Shown piece after piece: positions 1-10,929 of a stretch of DNA of 64,000 nt. Source of the DNA: Nectonema munidae (lineage: Eukaryota; Nematomorpha; Nectonematoida; Nectonematidae); the NCBI GenBank assembly GCA_030549495.1, contig JAUIRK010001055.1, positions 805,001 to 869,000 of the forward strand. Reading direction: 5' to 3'. Numbering within the stretch: position 1 is the first letter of the stretch; each line of letters opens with the position of its first letter. Below the pieces are notes generated by a model that was not told the origin of the DNA, did not search any database, and saw only the letters and a program-made list of their open reading frames with translations. A program made the translations under genes and the position numbers.

Positions 1-1140
1 CAAGTAGGCTTTGTTTACTCGTTATATTCCTTTTTTCTTATAAATATTAGTCAAACCTGACAATATAATTTAAATATGACAGCCCATGTCAAAATTAAAG
101 TTTTTTATACATTTCAAGTATACAGAATTTAATGGGGATGTCCATTTTTTATGAAATCAATAAAACCTGTCAAAAATAGATTAAACCTATAAATCAATGT
201 CAAATATATAAAGATAAAAATAACTACTACTTGCAGTATTTCTCTGGTAATTATTTTTTTAAATTTATTTAATAAACCAACTTTAGGTGTTTAATTCACT
301 CAAAATATTTCATTCTACAGTAACTTAGGTAACTCGATTGGACCTCCATCTTTTTGGCTACAAATTTGTTATCGGATCGTAGTCTCTACGTCATATTATA
401 ATTTACAGTATACAATTTTGCTATTCATTCCATGATGATCCTTTCTTAGTAGCTCTTTTTTCATTTGAAATTTATATTCTTCAATGTTTGTTCGAAAATT
501 TATTTATAAGGATAAAATTACTTTTTTCCTCTCAGACCTGAATATTTGTCAACCAATTTCATTTCAAAGGTTTTTTTCTGATGAATCATTCGTGATGTTG
601 ATTGTTCAATTACAAAAAGTTGTCAACGTTCTTCATCTAAACAATGATCTCTTTGACACAAAAGGAAAAAGAGGGACAAATTCAATTTAAATTAAAAATA
701 TCTTGATGGTGACTAAATTCTCACATATTGGCATCTGTGCCATTTTTGATAAATCTGACCTATTCTAAATTTTCAGATTTCCTACCCATCTTAGTTAAAT
801 GTTAACTGTAATCCTAGATGATAAGCTATAGGTTTAAATATTTTTCATTTGTAAAAGAGGAACTTTTTTTTCACAGTCAAAATCTTTTTTGAAGCATCTA
901 ATATTATATAATTAAACCACTTTCTACTTCATTAGAACATTTTAGATCTTCCATTTAGTCAAGATAGATATATTTTTTAATTATTTGTTTTGATCACATG
1001 TTCTCTTTTCAATTAGTTTTCAAATTGGTTCCTTCTCTCATACAAATTTTCAAAAGATTTTATAATACGTTTTATTTTTTTTAATAAATATTTATACTCA
1101 AGATGATTGTAGAAAGTATTATAAGCCAACATATACAGAA
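1..1140. other. gene-free AT-rich stretch
   Basis: I see only short, AT-rich open frames without splice-bounded coding character and no recognisable domain or transposon end. It reads as intergenic or intronic background. Confidence 0.5.
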
Positions 1141-1149
1141 AAAAAGTAT

Positions 1150-2240
1150 ATTTTTACTATATACCTAATATGCAGCCATTTTTTGGAAATTTTTTACAGA
1201 ACTGATTTTCAGACATTCATTACTAATTCAATTGCCACTTTAAGATATTTTTTAACCGTATTATCCAAAATCCAGTACAGAAATAAAATAAGCATAGTCG
1301 ATTTGTTATAAAACAGATATTTTATTTTTTTAAAAAAAATATTTTTGAAGACAGTATATAGAAGTAAACCGCAAATCTGATTCAAGCTTTCAGATATTTT
1401 AAAACCATGTCAAACCTGAGTCCAAAAATGAAATCAGCATTTTCCATTTGGCATAAAAACAGATATTTTATTTAAATTTCAAAAATATTTCTGTAGACAT
1501 TAGACGTAAATCTAAAATTTGATTGAAACTTTCAAACATTTAAAACCTCTAAATGCAAAAAATGATTTCAGAAATAAAAATGATCATGGTCGAATTGGTA
1601 TAAAAACATATATTTCATGTAAAATTAGAGAGAATATTTTAGGATATTGTTTTCAGACATAAACCGCAAATTTAATTGACACTAGCAGTAAAACCTCTAA
1701 ATGCGAAAACTGTGTTCAGAAATGAAATCATCAAGATCTATTTGCTATAAAAACAAATTTTAGAACTAAACGCAAATTTAATTGATACTTATATGTATTT
1801 TCAAATTCAAACTGCAAAAATTGGGTCCATAAATGAAACTAACATGGTTGATTTGGTATAAAAACATATATTTAAAAAAAGAGAAAATTAAAAAAAAATA
1901 CAAAAAAAAAAAAAGGGAAAAAATTGTAAAATTTGAATGAATGTTTTGGAGATAATTTTTAGAAGTAAACTGCAAATTTGATTAACACTTATAGGTATTT
2001 CCAGATCCTAAACGTAAAAAATGAATCCAGAAATGAAACCAGCATGGCCGATTTAGTATAACACATATTTTATGTAAAATGTGAAGGAATGTTTTTGGAG
2101 ACAATTTTCAGAAATAAACCGCAAATTTGATTAATACTAATAGGTATTTTCAAATTCTAAATGTAAAAAATGAGTTCAGAAATGAAAACAGGATGACCGA
2201 TTTAGTATACAAACATATATTTTATGTAAAATTTGAAGGT
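1150..2240. repeat. degenerate tandem array, unit about 147 bp
   Basis: A block containing a TATAAAACAGATATTTTA-like core recurs near 1302, 1451, 1597, 1743, 1851, 2050 and 2195. Most spacings are 145-149 bp; one is shortened and the next is lengthened by an A-rich insertion around 1873-1925. Each unit also carries a motif like AAACCGCAAATTTGATT and one like CAGAAATGAAATCAGCATG. About seven to eight diverged monomers are present. Units differ at many sites, so the array is old or under no conversion. The unit is close to nucleosome length, typical of arthropod satellites. Confidence 0.75.
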
Positions 2241-3005
2241 ATATTTTATTAGATATATTTTTGATCAATCAAAATTTTGATTGACATTTTCTAAAAAGTA
2301 GCTATGATTATTGAAAAAATTAAATATATAAAGTGTTATGCGTTCCAAACTGTATATAATTATAAATTTTCAGGGTATTATATAATATAAATCCTAAGTT
2401 ATAAGGCTAACTACAGATAATGTCAAAATTTTGCTGAAAAATTTTAATTTTTGATTTTGATTGACAGTTTTGGTCATGAAGGGGTCATTTAACTACCATG
2501 AAAATGGTTTCAAAAGATGCAGCTAGCGATTTTAGGAAAAGTCATAAAATTTGAAGAGATATGATTCAGCCAATTTTCTACAATTAATTTTTTAGTGAAG
2601 GGGGCGTTTTACGCCCCCTAGCACTAATAGGGTTAAAGTGAGCTATACATAATCATTTTTGAAACTAAAATTATAATATATATCAGAGAATTGCTATCTG
2701 TATGGATAATTGCAAAAAAAACAAGAATCGGAACTAGCTAATTCTTTTACTTTTTTTACTAATTTACTTTTACTGTGCGATCTGGTGCTAAACTTATTTA
2801 TCTTTGCTATTCGATATATGATGTGCGATCCAGGTGCTAAAAATTGTGCAGCAAAAAAAGCAACGCAGTAGTAAAAGTGTGAACAAAAAGTACACAGATT
2901 TATTTTTCAAAAATAATTATAAAAAGTATTAAAATAATCAATTTATTAAAGAACACTTCAAAGTTTTGCAACAAAACTTTTATTTTAAATTTATCACAGT
3001 TAAAA
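2241..3005. other. gene-free stretch with hairpin and TTAA end
   Basis: No gene seen. At 2600-2618 there is an 8-bp perfect GC hairpin (GGGGGCGT / ACGCCCCC, 3-nt loop), followed by AATAGGGTTAA at 2626-2636. This looks like one end of a piggyBac-type MITE. I did not find its partner end. Confidence 0.35.
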
Positions 3006-3009
3006 CAAA

Positions 3010-3500
3010 AATCTTTTTTAATCCTTTTTCTTTTTTAGGGCAAATTGGAAATTTACATTCACAGCAAACTGACCGGCTCAATTTAAGGCATTCGAAACAC
3101 CGTGTTAGCCCTGCTTGGAGAACTTATTTCGCATGATATTTGATATTGGCTTTAAAATTGTTTTAAATAACCAACAACTTGACCAACTAAGCGCACTTCG
3201 GTAGATATAAATGTTTTTTACAATCATGGTAAAGCATATGGTTCACCGAAAGGTTTCTTAAAAATTGCTTGCGTGATCAGCGTATAAATATATGCGTTGT
3301 GCCATGAAATATCAAAAATATTTTAGTTTACGAGCACTGGCCATCTAACCGTCTTTCTTCTACTAGACTTGAAACTTCTTTCTCGATTGCCAAAATCTGG
3401 TTTTTTGTCCATTCTTCGTGGTAATATGAAAGCAACCATGATTTCTTGACCATCAATCTGATCTATTATTTACAATTTGATTAAAATCCTTATTTTTTAA
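3010..3500 (-). mobile_element. piggyBac transposase fragment, C-terminal part
   Basis: Reading the minus strand gives VDQIDGQEIMVAF, then a stretch with RRKTVRWPVLVN and NIFDISWHNAYIY. These match the end of the piggyBac catalytic domain, where family members read RRTKRWP...FFN..D....NA. A cysteine-rich piece follows (RCFECLKLSRSVCCECKFP), like the C-terminal zinc-binding domain of the family. Several stops and frame changes lie between them. The N-terminal half is absent. This is a relic; homology is by motif only. Confidence 0.6.
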
Positions 3501-3920
3501 TTAAGGAAAGAGAAAACAAAAGTTTAAGAGTAACAGGTATGATTAAATGTACAATATAAAAAAGGACAAAAATAATTTTAATAATACTAATAGGCATATT
3601 TGAAGAGGAAAATTTATACCAAATGAAAATACTATGGCTACGCGAAAAAGTTATTTAAAACTGATCAAACTCCAACTTTAAACTAATAAAAAAAGTCTTG
3701 AGTATATCAATTTAGCAATGATAAAGGTATTGTTATTTTTGGCATTTCAAAAGGCTTTATAAGCTAAAACAAAATGTTTATCATTAAGAAGGATCTAGGC
3801 TCAAATCTATAATAATTGATTTTAATGTAAAGTTTTATAGAAAAGTATTAGTTTTAATTATTCATGGTATAGAATTCTAGATTCTGTGTCTATTGAGAAA
3901 TTATTCTTTGAAAATCTAGA
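3501..3920. other. gene-free AT-rich stretch
   Basis: Nothing recognisable seen here. Confidence 0.4.
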
Positions 3921-3922
3921 AG

Positions 3923-3990
3923 ACCTCGGTGGTGTAGCACACTGAACGTGATATTCAGTTTACTCTTGTTCGAATCAACACCAAGGCGAC
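3923..3990 (+). repeat. tRNA-like sequence (SINE head or tRNA pseudogene)
   Basis: A box-B-like GTTCGAATC occurs at about 3969. Flanking arms CCTCGGT and ACCAAGG can pair as an acceptor stem with one mismatch. CTGAA/TTCAG can form an anticodon stem around CGTGATA. Position 33 would be G instead of U and the D arm is poor, so a functional tRNA is unlikely. A tRNA-derived SINE or pseudogene is more likely. Confidence 0.4.
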
Positions 3991-4439
3991 TTTTTAATAA
4001 ATTTTGAATAAAAACTAGGTGTCAATGAATCAAATTCTATGATTACTTCACTTTTGTTGGTCAATACAAATACCTTCTTCAATGTATATCTCTTGGTATA
4101 ATACACTTAATTAAGCCTATTACTTATAGTACCTTAAAAACGATAATTTCTAAAATTATAGAATTCTAAAAGGGAATAAAGTTTACTTTATATGATTTAG
4201 AAAAGTCTATGTTACCGTTTTTATTTAATTCTAATTCAATTTAAATGAATATATAATTTCAAAAACTATTTCTCAAAATTGAAGTGAGTGGTTGTGTAAA
4301 AAATTTATCAAAAAACTCAAAGAATGGTCTTTTAAGGCCCCGAAAATACTGAGTAGAGTTAAAAAATTTTTTCCGATTCCAAAATTTTATTTAATCGACT
4401 CAACTACTTTCTCTTTAAAATTTTCGACTCCGATAGATT

Positions 4440-4830
4440 TTTGGATTTTTATAAGATGAAAATATAAAAAATAATTGATTTTGCAAGAGCTAAATAACAA
4501 TGACAAGTTAAGATAGATTTATGTTATTTGGACAAATCAGCTAGAGCAAGGGAAAAATTTTGAAGAGGAAAAAGGTTGAGAAACAATGGTCTATTTGTAA
4601 AAAAAATTATAAAAAGTAAACTGTATTTTATGAGAAAATACTATTATTTACATAGTTAAATAATTTAAATTTTATAGACAGATAAAATTGTAAAGTTACT
4701 CTTAGATAATTCCTTATTGATATAAATCTTTGAATCTTTAAGTATGGTTTGTTCTTTAAAGTGCAATCCTTTTAATCATGGATAAAAGTCCTACCATATT
4801 ATCTTTACCTATGTATAGTGCCAATTTCTT
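4440..4830. repeat. dispersed repeat, copy 1 (hAT-like end)
   Basis: This stretch aligns in order with 15060-15340. Shared blocks include GAGCTAAATA, ATTTGGACAAAT, a GGAAAAAGGTTGAGAA segment, TGAGAAAATACT and a TCCTACCAT...CCTATGTA segment. The AAAGGTTGAGAA motif resembles the subterminal end of hAT elements. Both copies are diverged. Confidence 0.5.
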
Positions 4831-6080
4831 TAGAGTCAACTGATAATTTTATTTTGTTATTAAGAAGACTTAAAACATTATCTAATAAATTTTTTGATTG
4901 ATTTATTATTATGCCCCGTATATTATCAAGTCTGTTGATTTGTTCTTTAGCTTCATCTTTCTTTTTTTTAGAAATTTCAAAAACCTTTTTTACTTCATTT
5001 CCCCCTATATATCTTTAATTCTTTCTTCATTATCAACACCTCTTTCAGATTCATAACAACATCGGGAAAAGCATTGATCACATTATCTTCAAAAAAGATT
5101 ACGTATTTTTTAAAAATTTCTATTTTTATATTAATTTTGCCTTAATGAAGTAGAAATATAAAGAAGCTAGAAAAAAAATAAAATTTATTTTTCCAATTTT
5201 TATTTTAATTGTCATACAGTTTTTATAATGATAATTGGAAAAAGAGTAACTTTATATTTTACTATCAATTTAGTCATAATAGATAACTATTAAATATTAA
5301 GAGAATTGAAAAAAAGTTTAATTATATTTTATGTTGGGTTGCATAAAATCAAAATATATTTTCATTCTTAAAATTTTGAATAGAATGGAGATTAAAGCAT
5401 CCATTATTTGCGTTGTTTCTTCATATAAAAAGTTATAATATAATTTTGTGTTTGGATGTGTTTCTCTTTAAGCGGGCTTGATTTTTTTGAGACTCCCTGC
5501 AACGTTTTTCATTGTGATATGTTGTTAATAAACTTCCTCTCCATTATTTGCAATTTATTTTATATTTTTGCAATTTTTTACAATGTGTGTATCAATCATT
5601 GTTAATTGGAGCTTACGCAAGATTGTCTCTTTGTCTGGCCTTATCAGTCGCGTACCTAGTGCAGGTGAAGCTGGGGTAGGTGATGAATTTATCTCCACTT
5701 CAAAACTCAGAAAACTAAATAATAGAGGTTTATGTATATCAGTATGTAAATAAAAAGACAATCTCTACATTAAAGATATCTAGAGAATATAGTCTAATAT
5801 TTGTATCAATGATTTTAATACAAATTTATTATATTGCCTTGGGCAGACGGCCTTCTCCAACCCCTCTTGGTATGCTACTTATTCAACGTCTTTAGTCCGA
5901 ATTCATCATCAACCTTATTTTCTTATATTTTGATACAAGATGTTCAATTGTGCCTTCTCGATAGAAATATTTCAACCTTAATAAGGGATAGAGAAATCAG
6001 ATTCGAGTTCAAAATGTTCCAACTACACACTTTTGTGTACATATTAGAGTTGGTGCCGATTCTGATTATAATCATAATCA
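4831..6080. other. gene-free stretch with SINE tail fragment
   Basis: No gene recognised. At 5945-5972 a piece reading TTCAATTGTGCCTTCTCGAT matches the 3' domain of the SINE found at 53.74 kb, so it is probably a truncated copy. The rest is AT-rich background. Confidence 0.4.
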
Positions 6081-6084
6081 TAAA

Positions 6085-6435
6085 ATCAAATCTTACATCT
6101 AGCAAAATATGAACTGATAGGTTGGAGATGAACCATGGCGGTATACAGGTTGGAGATGAACCATCGTAGTATACAGGTAATAACTTATGTAGCATCGTCT
6201 GCCCGAATGAGGTATATCAAATTCTACATCTAGCAAAATGTAAACAGAAAGTTAAACATTGTCTCCCTAGTCATTTGTACATGGAATAAAACCCATCGTA
6301 TTATACAGGTTGTAGATGAATCATCGTAGTATACAGGTTGGCAGATAAATTACCGCAGTATACAGGTTGGAGATGAATCATCGTAGTATACATGTTGGAG
6401 ATGAATCATCGTAGTATACATGTTGGAGACAGGGG
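6085..6435. repeat. 28-bp minisatellite in two clusters
   Basis: The unit TATACAGGTTGGAGATGAAT followed by CATCGTAG repeats with small changes. About two units lie at 6116-6180 and about four and a half at 6296-6430. Each cluster is preceded by a related sequence containing ACATCTAGCAAAAT (6092 and 6224), so an older, longer duplication carried part of the array. Confidence 0.8.
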
Positions 6436-6676
6436 CGCACATCCTCAAAATTATTGAGGGGGGCGAAATTTTTTTCTTGCAATTTTCAAAATTAGTAGTG
6501 TGGAAATACCACGGGAGACCAAATATTCAAGCAATCCTTTAAAATAGAGTGTATTCAGCGCATACCTAAAGTCCTAAATTTATAAAACTACTTTATATTT
6601 TTTTTTACAAAATTGGTGAATTTAAATATTATACTTCCAGCGAAAATATTTTAATTAAATTTGCATATCGAATATA
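6436..6676. other. hAT-like terminus and filler
   Basis: CAGGGGCGCACATCC at 6426 looks like a hAT-type terminal sequence and resembles CAGGGGCGTACATCC near 44018. No matching right end was found. No coding signal. Confidence 0.3.
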
Positions 6677-7197
6677 GTGCGCAGAAAAAATGCCCCCAAT
6701 TAAAAAGTAGGAAAAAATGCCCCAATATAAAATTAGGAAAAAATGCCCCAACACAAAAAAATTATTAATTAAAATTTTTAAAAAAGATATGTCAAATAAA
6801 GTTTTTTTGTAAAAAAAAAAGTTAACTTTTCATCTAAAACATTTAAAATTTAATTAAAGTAAACTAAAAAACTCAGCATACGACAATTTTTTAAATACAA
6901 AAATTTTTTTTATAAAACAGCAAATATTTTTGGACTTTGTGTGTATCAGAACACTTTCTAAATATAATTTGTATTTTAACTGATTTTAAGAACACATTTC
7001 CACAAATCTGTACCTTTGCTATTGTTTTCAAGAACTTTATAAAGAAAAAACCCTATAGATTAAGAAATTTTAGAAATTTAGCCTTTCAAAAAGGTACCAA
7101 ATAAAAATATTTATATAATTTAAAAAAATCCTGAAAATCAAAAATTAGGGGGCATTTTTTCCTACTTTTTAATTGGGGGCATTTTTACCTAGAACCA
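6677..7197. mobile_element. MITE with 38-bp perfect inverted repeats
   Basis: The arms 6686-6723 and 7150-7187 are perfect 38-bp inverted repeats (AAAAATGCCCCCAATTAAAA and onward). Left of the arm, at 6711, the motif GGAAAAAATGCCCC repeats again. The element is flanked by ATCGAATATA at 6667-6676 and again at 7198-7207, an apparent 10-bp target duplication. The interior has no coding capacity. Superfamily is unclear: hAT makes 8-bp and Mutator-like elements 9-11-bp duplications, so the latter fits better if all 10 bp are duplicated. Confidence 0.75.
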
Positions 7198-7207
7198 TCG
7201 AATATAC

Positions 7208-7718
7208 ATTAGTTTAAAAAAATCCAAAAATGTTAGGGGGTGGAATAGGCTTTTCATTTGAAAAATGAAGTAGTCTACCAAACACATTACAGGAATTGAT
7301 GAAAGGATATTTGATTCATAGAGAAAACAAATAACTGAAGGTTGGGTAGTTTTATATGAGTGAATGTAGTCTAAAGGCAAAGAATCTACTAGACACCCTG
7401 CGATATTTATATGAAAAAATGTGATTGTTTAAGGGGCAAGGGTATAAAATGAAGTTATAATTGTGCAAACAAAAATAATACAAAAAATTAAGATCGCATT
7501 ATTTCATTTTACTCAGCATCATTGAAAAATAGTTTAAAAGCTAAATTGATACAAGCTACAAAAATCTACAAAAAGTAAAATAACTGTTAATATTTTGCAA
7601 TGATTTGCCTTTTATAATAACTTTTAAGGAAAAAAAAGTCTATCAGAAAAAGTTATAGAGCTTCAACAAAAACTAAAAAATTTTAGAGCATAACTTAAGT
7701 TTTTTAATTTGATGTATC
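7208..7718. other. gene-free stretch
   Basis: AT-rich, no recognisable gene or repeat end. Confidence 0.4.
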
Positions 7719-7726
7719 CCCTACAG

Positions 7727-8124
7727 CAGGGGTCGGGAACCTATGGCTCGCGAGCCAGACATGGCTCTTTTGATGACTGCATCTGGCTCTCAGATAAATT
7801 AGGTGGCCTTCAGGATAAAGGGAGGTATTGCGATAATGCTTATCCTTCTTGCCAATTCTACACTCTCTTAATTTCGTCATCATTACGAATCACGACGACA
7901 CAAATAAAGCTGATGATGATGCAGACTTTGCTTATTAATAAATAACTTCGATAAAACAAAGTTGTTTAAAATAAATTCAGAGTCTTATTATACTATAAAA
8001 TTGTTGGTCTTCTTTTTCCATTTAGTTGTAATCAGTATTTAAAAATATATATGGCTCTCAGAAGATTAGATTTTAAAATATGTCTTTTTTGGGCTCTTTT
8101 AGTCAAAAAGGTTCCCGGCCCCTG
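7727..8124 (+). mobile_element. hAT MITE, twin copy A (398 bp)
   Basis: The element begins CAGGGGTCGGGAACC and ends GGTTCCCGGCCCCTG, an imperfect 15-bp inverted repeat. It is bordered by a perfect 8-bp target duplication CCCTACAG (7719-7726 and 8125-8132). It has no transposase. A second copy at 50334-50731 has the same length, and I found one difference between them (A versus T in a run near the middle). The 8-bp duplication and CAGGGG terminus place it in hAT. Near identity implies recent movement. Confidence 0.93.
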
Positions 8125-8142
8125 CCCTACAGCATACTCTAT

Positions 8143-8290
8143 GGGTGACATGGCAGGTTGGTTGAGATGATGGACATAGCACGGAAGCCTCTAGATTCGA
8201 TTCCTCATCGATACGAATTTGTTCATAGTTTGACATAAGCGGTACATCAGTGCCTGGTCAATGAAAATACATCCGCTGCACCTTACCTTT
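8143..8290 (+). repeat. tRNA-derived SINE, diverged copy
   Basis: A GGTTGGTTGAGATGATGG box-A-like region (8156) and AGATTCGATTCCT box-B-like region (8193) are followed by a non-tRNA part with CATAGTTTGACATAAGCGGT and TCAATGAAAATACATCC. The order and spacing match copies at 45101 and 53741. It directly follows the hAT MITE target duplication. Confidence 0.6.
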
Positions 8291-8695
8291 TACTCAAAAT
8301 TAAAAAATTTGCTACATATAACATAAGAGAGAAAGGAAACAAAATAAACTAATAAAGCAATTTTCACTATTAAATGGAACCGTCTGTTCTCAGAATAATT
8401 TCAAAATAATAGGAGGCATAAAGAATTAGAGTTTATTTGATATTTTCAAGTTTTTATAAGCAGCAAAAGCCAACCTTTAAGTAGCTAGCCCTTATAATTA
8501 GAAAATTATTTAAATAATGGTCGACAGACATTTCGCCCCATAGACTTTTTGCCCCTTGACAAATTGTCTCATAGGCTATTAGTTTCATCCATCTTTGCTT
8601 ATTATGTGTGTAAAATTATTAAAAAATTTTATATTCTTGTTTATTTTATCTCTATTAAATTATTTCAAATTAATCAATTTATCTCTTAATTTTTT
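8291..8695. other. gene-free stretch
   Basis: No gene. Around 8531-8575 CATTTCGCCCC and ACAAATTGTCTCATAGG resemble, partly inverted, the 42-bp repeat that follows. Confidence 0.4.
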
Positions 8696-8825
8696 AGAAT
8701 TGTCCATGAGACAAAATGTCTTATGAAAATAACGGGGCGAATTGTCCATGAAACAAAATGTCTTATGAAAATAATGGGGCGAATTGTCCATGGGATGAAC
8801 TGTCTTATGAAAATAATGGGGCGAA
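8696..8825. repeat. 42-bp tandem repeat, three units
   Basis: The unit GAATTGTCCATGAAACAAAA plus TGTCTTATGAAAATAATGGGGC occurs three times head to tail with a few substitutions. The last unit carries GGGATGAACT in place of AAACAAAATG. A short non-coding minisatellite. Confidence 0.85.
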
Positions 8826-9327
8826 CTAACATAAATCAAAGTATACGAGAAAAGAAAATCATTGCGTTTTTTTTTTGAATATTTCTGTCTACAAATAAAA
8901 TTCTGACAGCTGTCATAAATAGATCAAGTACATTTTTAACAACTGAAACATTTTGTTTCGATATTATATTTTTATTATAATAATCAACAAATTTTCTTAA
9001 AAAAGTGATTTGATTATGTACAGTGTTACTTATAAAATTTAACAATCGAACATTATAATATATCTCTACTCAAATATTAAGCAAATAGAGTATTCTTGCT
9101 TTTAAAGTGAATAGACAATCAAAATATTCATACCCAAATAACTATTTAAAAAAATTTCTTGACTTGAAAATATTAAAGTTTTCAAATGTTACAAAATGTA
9201 GCAAACGTAGTGATAAAGATTAAGTGACTTTTGTTGAAAAAAATTCTTAGCGCAAGTCTAACAATATTCATTGATATAAAATTCTAACGATTGAAAACTA
9301 TTTTAATTTAACTCTAAATGCAAATTA
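8826..9327. other. gene-free stretch
   Basis: AT-rich with no recognisable gene or repeat. Confidence 0.4.
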
Positions 9328-9335
9328 GACAGAAG

Positions 9336-9533
9336 CAGTGGTGTAGCCAAAAAAAGTTGATAGAAGGGGCACAATTTAAAAACAAAAAACTTGCCCAACA
9401 TTATTTATACTTTCTTGATCCTTTCATTGAAGAAATTTTCAAAAACTTATATCGTATAAGTTGCATGGGGGCACCATGCGGTACATAGGAGTGTGGGCAC
9501 GGCCCCTCATGCCCCAGCCTAGCTACGTGACTG
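9336..9533. mobile_element. small hAT-like MITE
   Basis: It starts CAGTGGTGTAGCC and ends GGCCTAGC-like into TAGCTACGTGACTG, whose reverse complement starts CAGTCACGTAGCTA. Flanks GACAGAAG (9328-9335) and GAGAAAAG (9534-9541) match at six of eight positions, consistent with an aged 8-bp hAT duplication. No coding capacity. The CAGTGGYGTAGC terminus is common in arthropod hAT MITEs. Confidence 0.5.
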
Positions 9534-9964
9534 GAGAAAAGATAGCCGAATGAGATAGGAGAGCTTAACAAGAGAAGAGGGCTTGAATGAAAGAAGAGAG
9601 CTTGAGTGAATGATTGAGTTTTAGCAGAGAAAGCGGAAGAGAAAAACAGGAGAGAGAAAGAGAAATAGAATCATCACTGTGACAAAAGATGAGAAAATCT
9701 AGTGGATCATCAACATGTGTTTGCTCAAAAATACTACGAGACACTGTGATAAACATTGCTTACTTATTGTGTGCATATTGAAGCAATGGATTATTATTAT
9801 ATAGCTCTTACGCATCGTCTGTATGTTCGATAGGAATTTCAGAGCAGCTTGGCATGTGATGTTTGATTAATTCGAAAGTCTGCATACATGTTTTATGAAC
9901 AAGCAGCAACTCTTACTTATAGAAAATTATTGGGGGGGGGGGGGGGGGGGGAGAGCGGTCGCCC
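9534..9964. other. filler with 20-G homopolymer
   Basis: A run of 20 G sits at 9932-9951, followed by AGAGCGGTCGCCCCC. It may be the end of a degenerate element or a sequencing-sensitive tract. The rest is purine-rich low complexity with no gene. Confidence 0.4.
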
Positions 9965-10640
9965 CCTGGATGGAGATGATATTTTTATATTTTAATTTAG
10001 TAAACACGTGGTTATCTACTTGTCATGACAGACGCGTTGTTTATGCCAATCCCAACGAGTTTTTCTAACTTCAAATCAATACTTTTTAAAGAAAATTTAA
10101 TTGCATCAGCATTGCACCAAGCTCTACCAAATCTAACAATATCAGACCAGAGGTTCCCCAATCATTAAACTAAAACCGCTTTCTAATATATCAAGTTTTA
10201 AATTTTCTTTGAAATGAGATGCCAGTACATTTTCGAATAATAGATGAACATTTAGTTCTTCCAAACTTTCACCGTCTGGAAAGCAGTGTAGCAAAATTTT
10301 GTAAGCTTGTCTAGATGATTAATAGCGCGCTTTTCTGCTATGAAAAGAGCCACATTCACTCCCTTCTGTTTTATGATTGCTTTTATTAGTTTTGACAAAG
10401 TTCAGAATTTTAGATTTTTTAACAAAATTAAAAGATTCTTCATCCTGCATATGTTTCTGAGTTTTTTTATGTTTCTCCAAATCACTTAATTTAGCAGATA
10501 AGAAGCATGTATAGTATTTACAACGGCATTTGTATTGTTCATATATTGCTTCTTCCACCAAATTTTTATATCTGTCATCTTGAAGCCATTTGGAACAAAA
10601 CTTTTGAGTATATTTTTGTTAAACATCTTAAAAAACTAAA
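9965..10640 (-). mobile_element. hAT transposase relic with N-terminal zinc finger
   Basis: Read on the minus strand from 10640, QKFCSKWLQDDRYKNL is followed by a finger YKCRCKYYTCF...LEKHKKTQKHM (two Cys, two His). This pattern introduces many animal hAT-like transposases. Further down, KLEKLVGIGINNASVM near 10050 matches the family block LVGIG.DNASVM that precedes the first catalytic region. Stops interrupt the frames between them. The middle and the dimerisation domain are missing. Confidence 0.6.
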
Positions 10641-10841
10641 CAAAATATAAAAGTTAGTAAAATTTAGTAAACACTAAACATATACAATGACTAGACATTA
10701 AAAATTGAGATTCGATATTTTATTAAGAATCTTTTTTTTTACTTGGAAATTTTGTTTAGAATTTTTTTTTAAAAATTGTAATTTATTATATAGCTATTAA
10801 AATCTAAAGTAAATGCATCTTAGGGTGTTTTAACCGAAAAG

Positions 10842-10925
10842 GCAAAGATTCACCACTTGTACCAAGCTACTTGTGATAGGCCTTGAGCTGAATACAAACT
10901 CAAGACCTGGGTTCAAGTCCCGCTA
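10842..10925 (+). repeat. tRNA-like sequence
   Basis: GGGTTCAAGTCCC at about 10911 is a good B box. TTGAG/CTCAA lies upstream, but the loop it would close is too long for an anticodon loop. The acceptor ends do not pair well. Probably a tRNA pseudogene or SINE head, not a working tRNA. Confidence 0.35.
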
Positions 10926-10929
10926 TTTA

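Noticed and set aside
3923-3990. functional tRNA gene
   Set aside because: The D arm is poor, position 33 would be G and the acceptor stem has a mismatch; a pseudogene or SINE head fits better. The same reasoning applies at 10842 and 28327 (minus strand).
6677-7197. CRISPR or regulatory array suggested by repeated GGAAAAAATGCCCC motifs
   Set aside because: Only a few copies, arranged as inverted repeats of a MITE with flanking duplication; eukaryotic context.
7709-7945. protein-coding gene from the open frame with GSGTYGSRARHGSF
   Set aside because: It lies wholly within the hAT MITE and appears identically in the second copy; no codon bias or domain.
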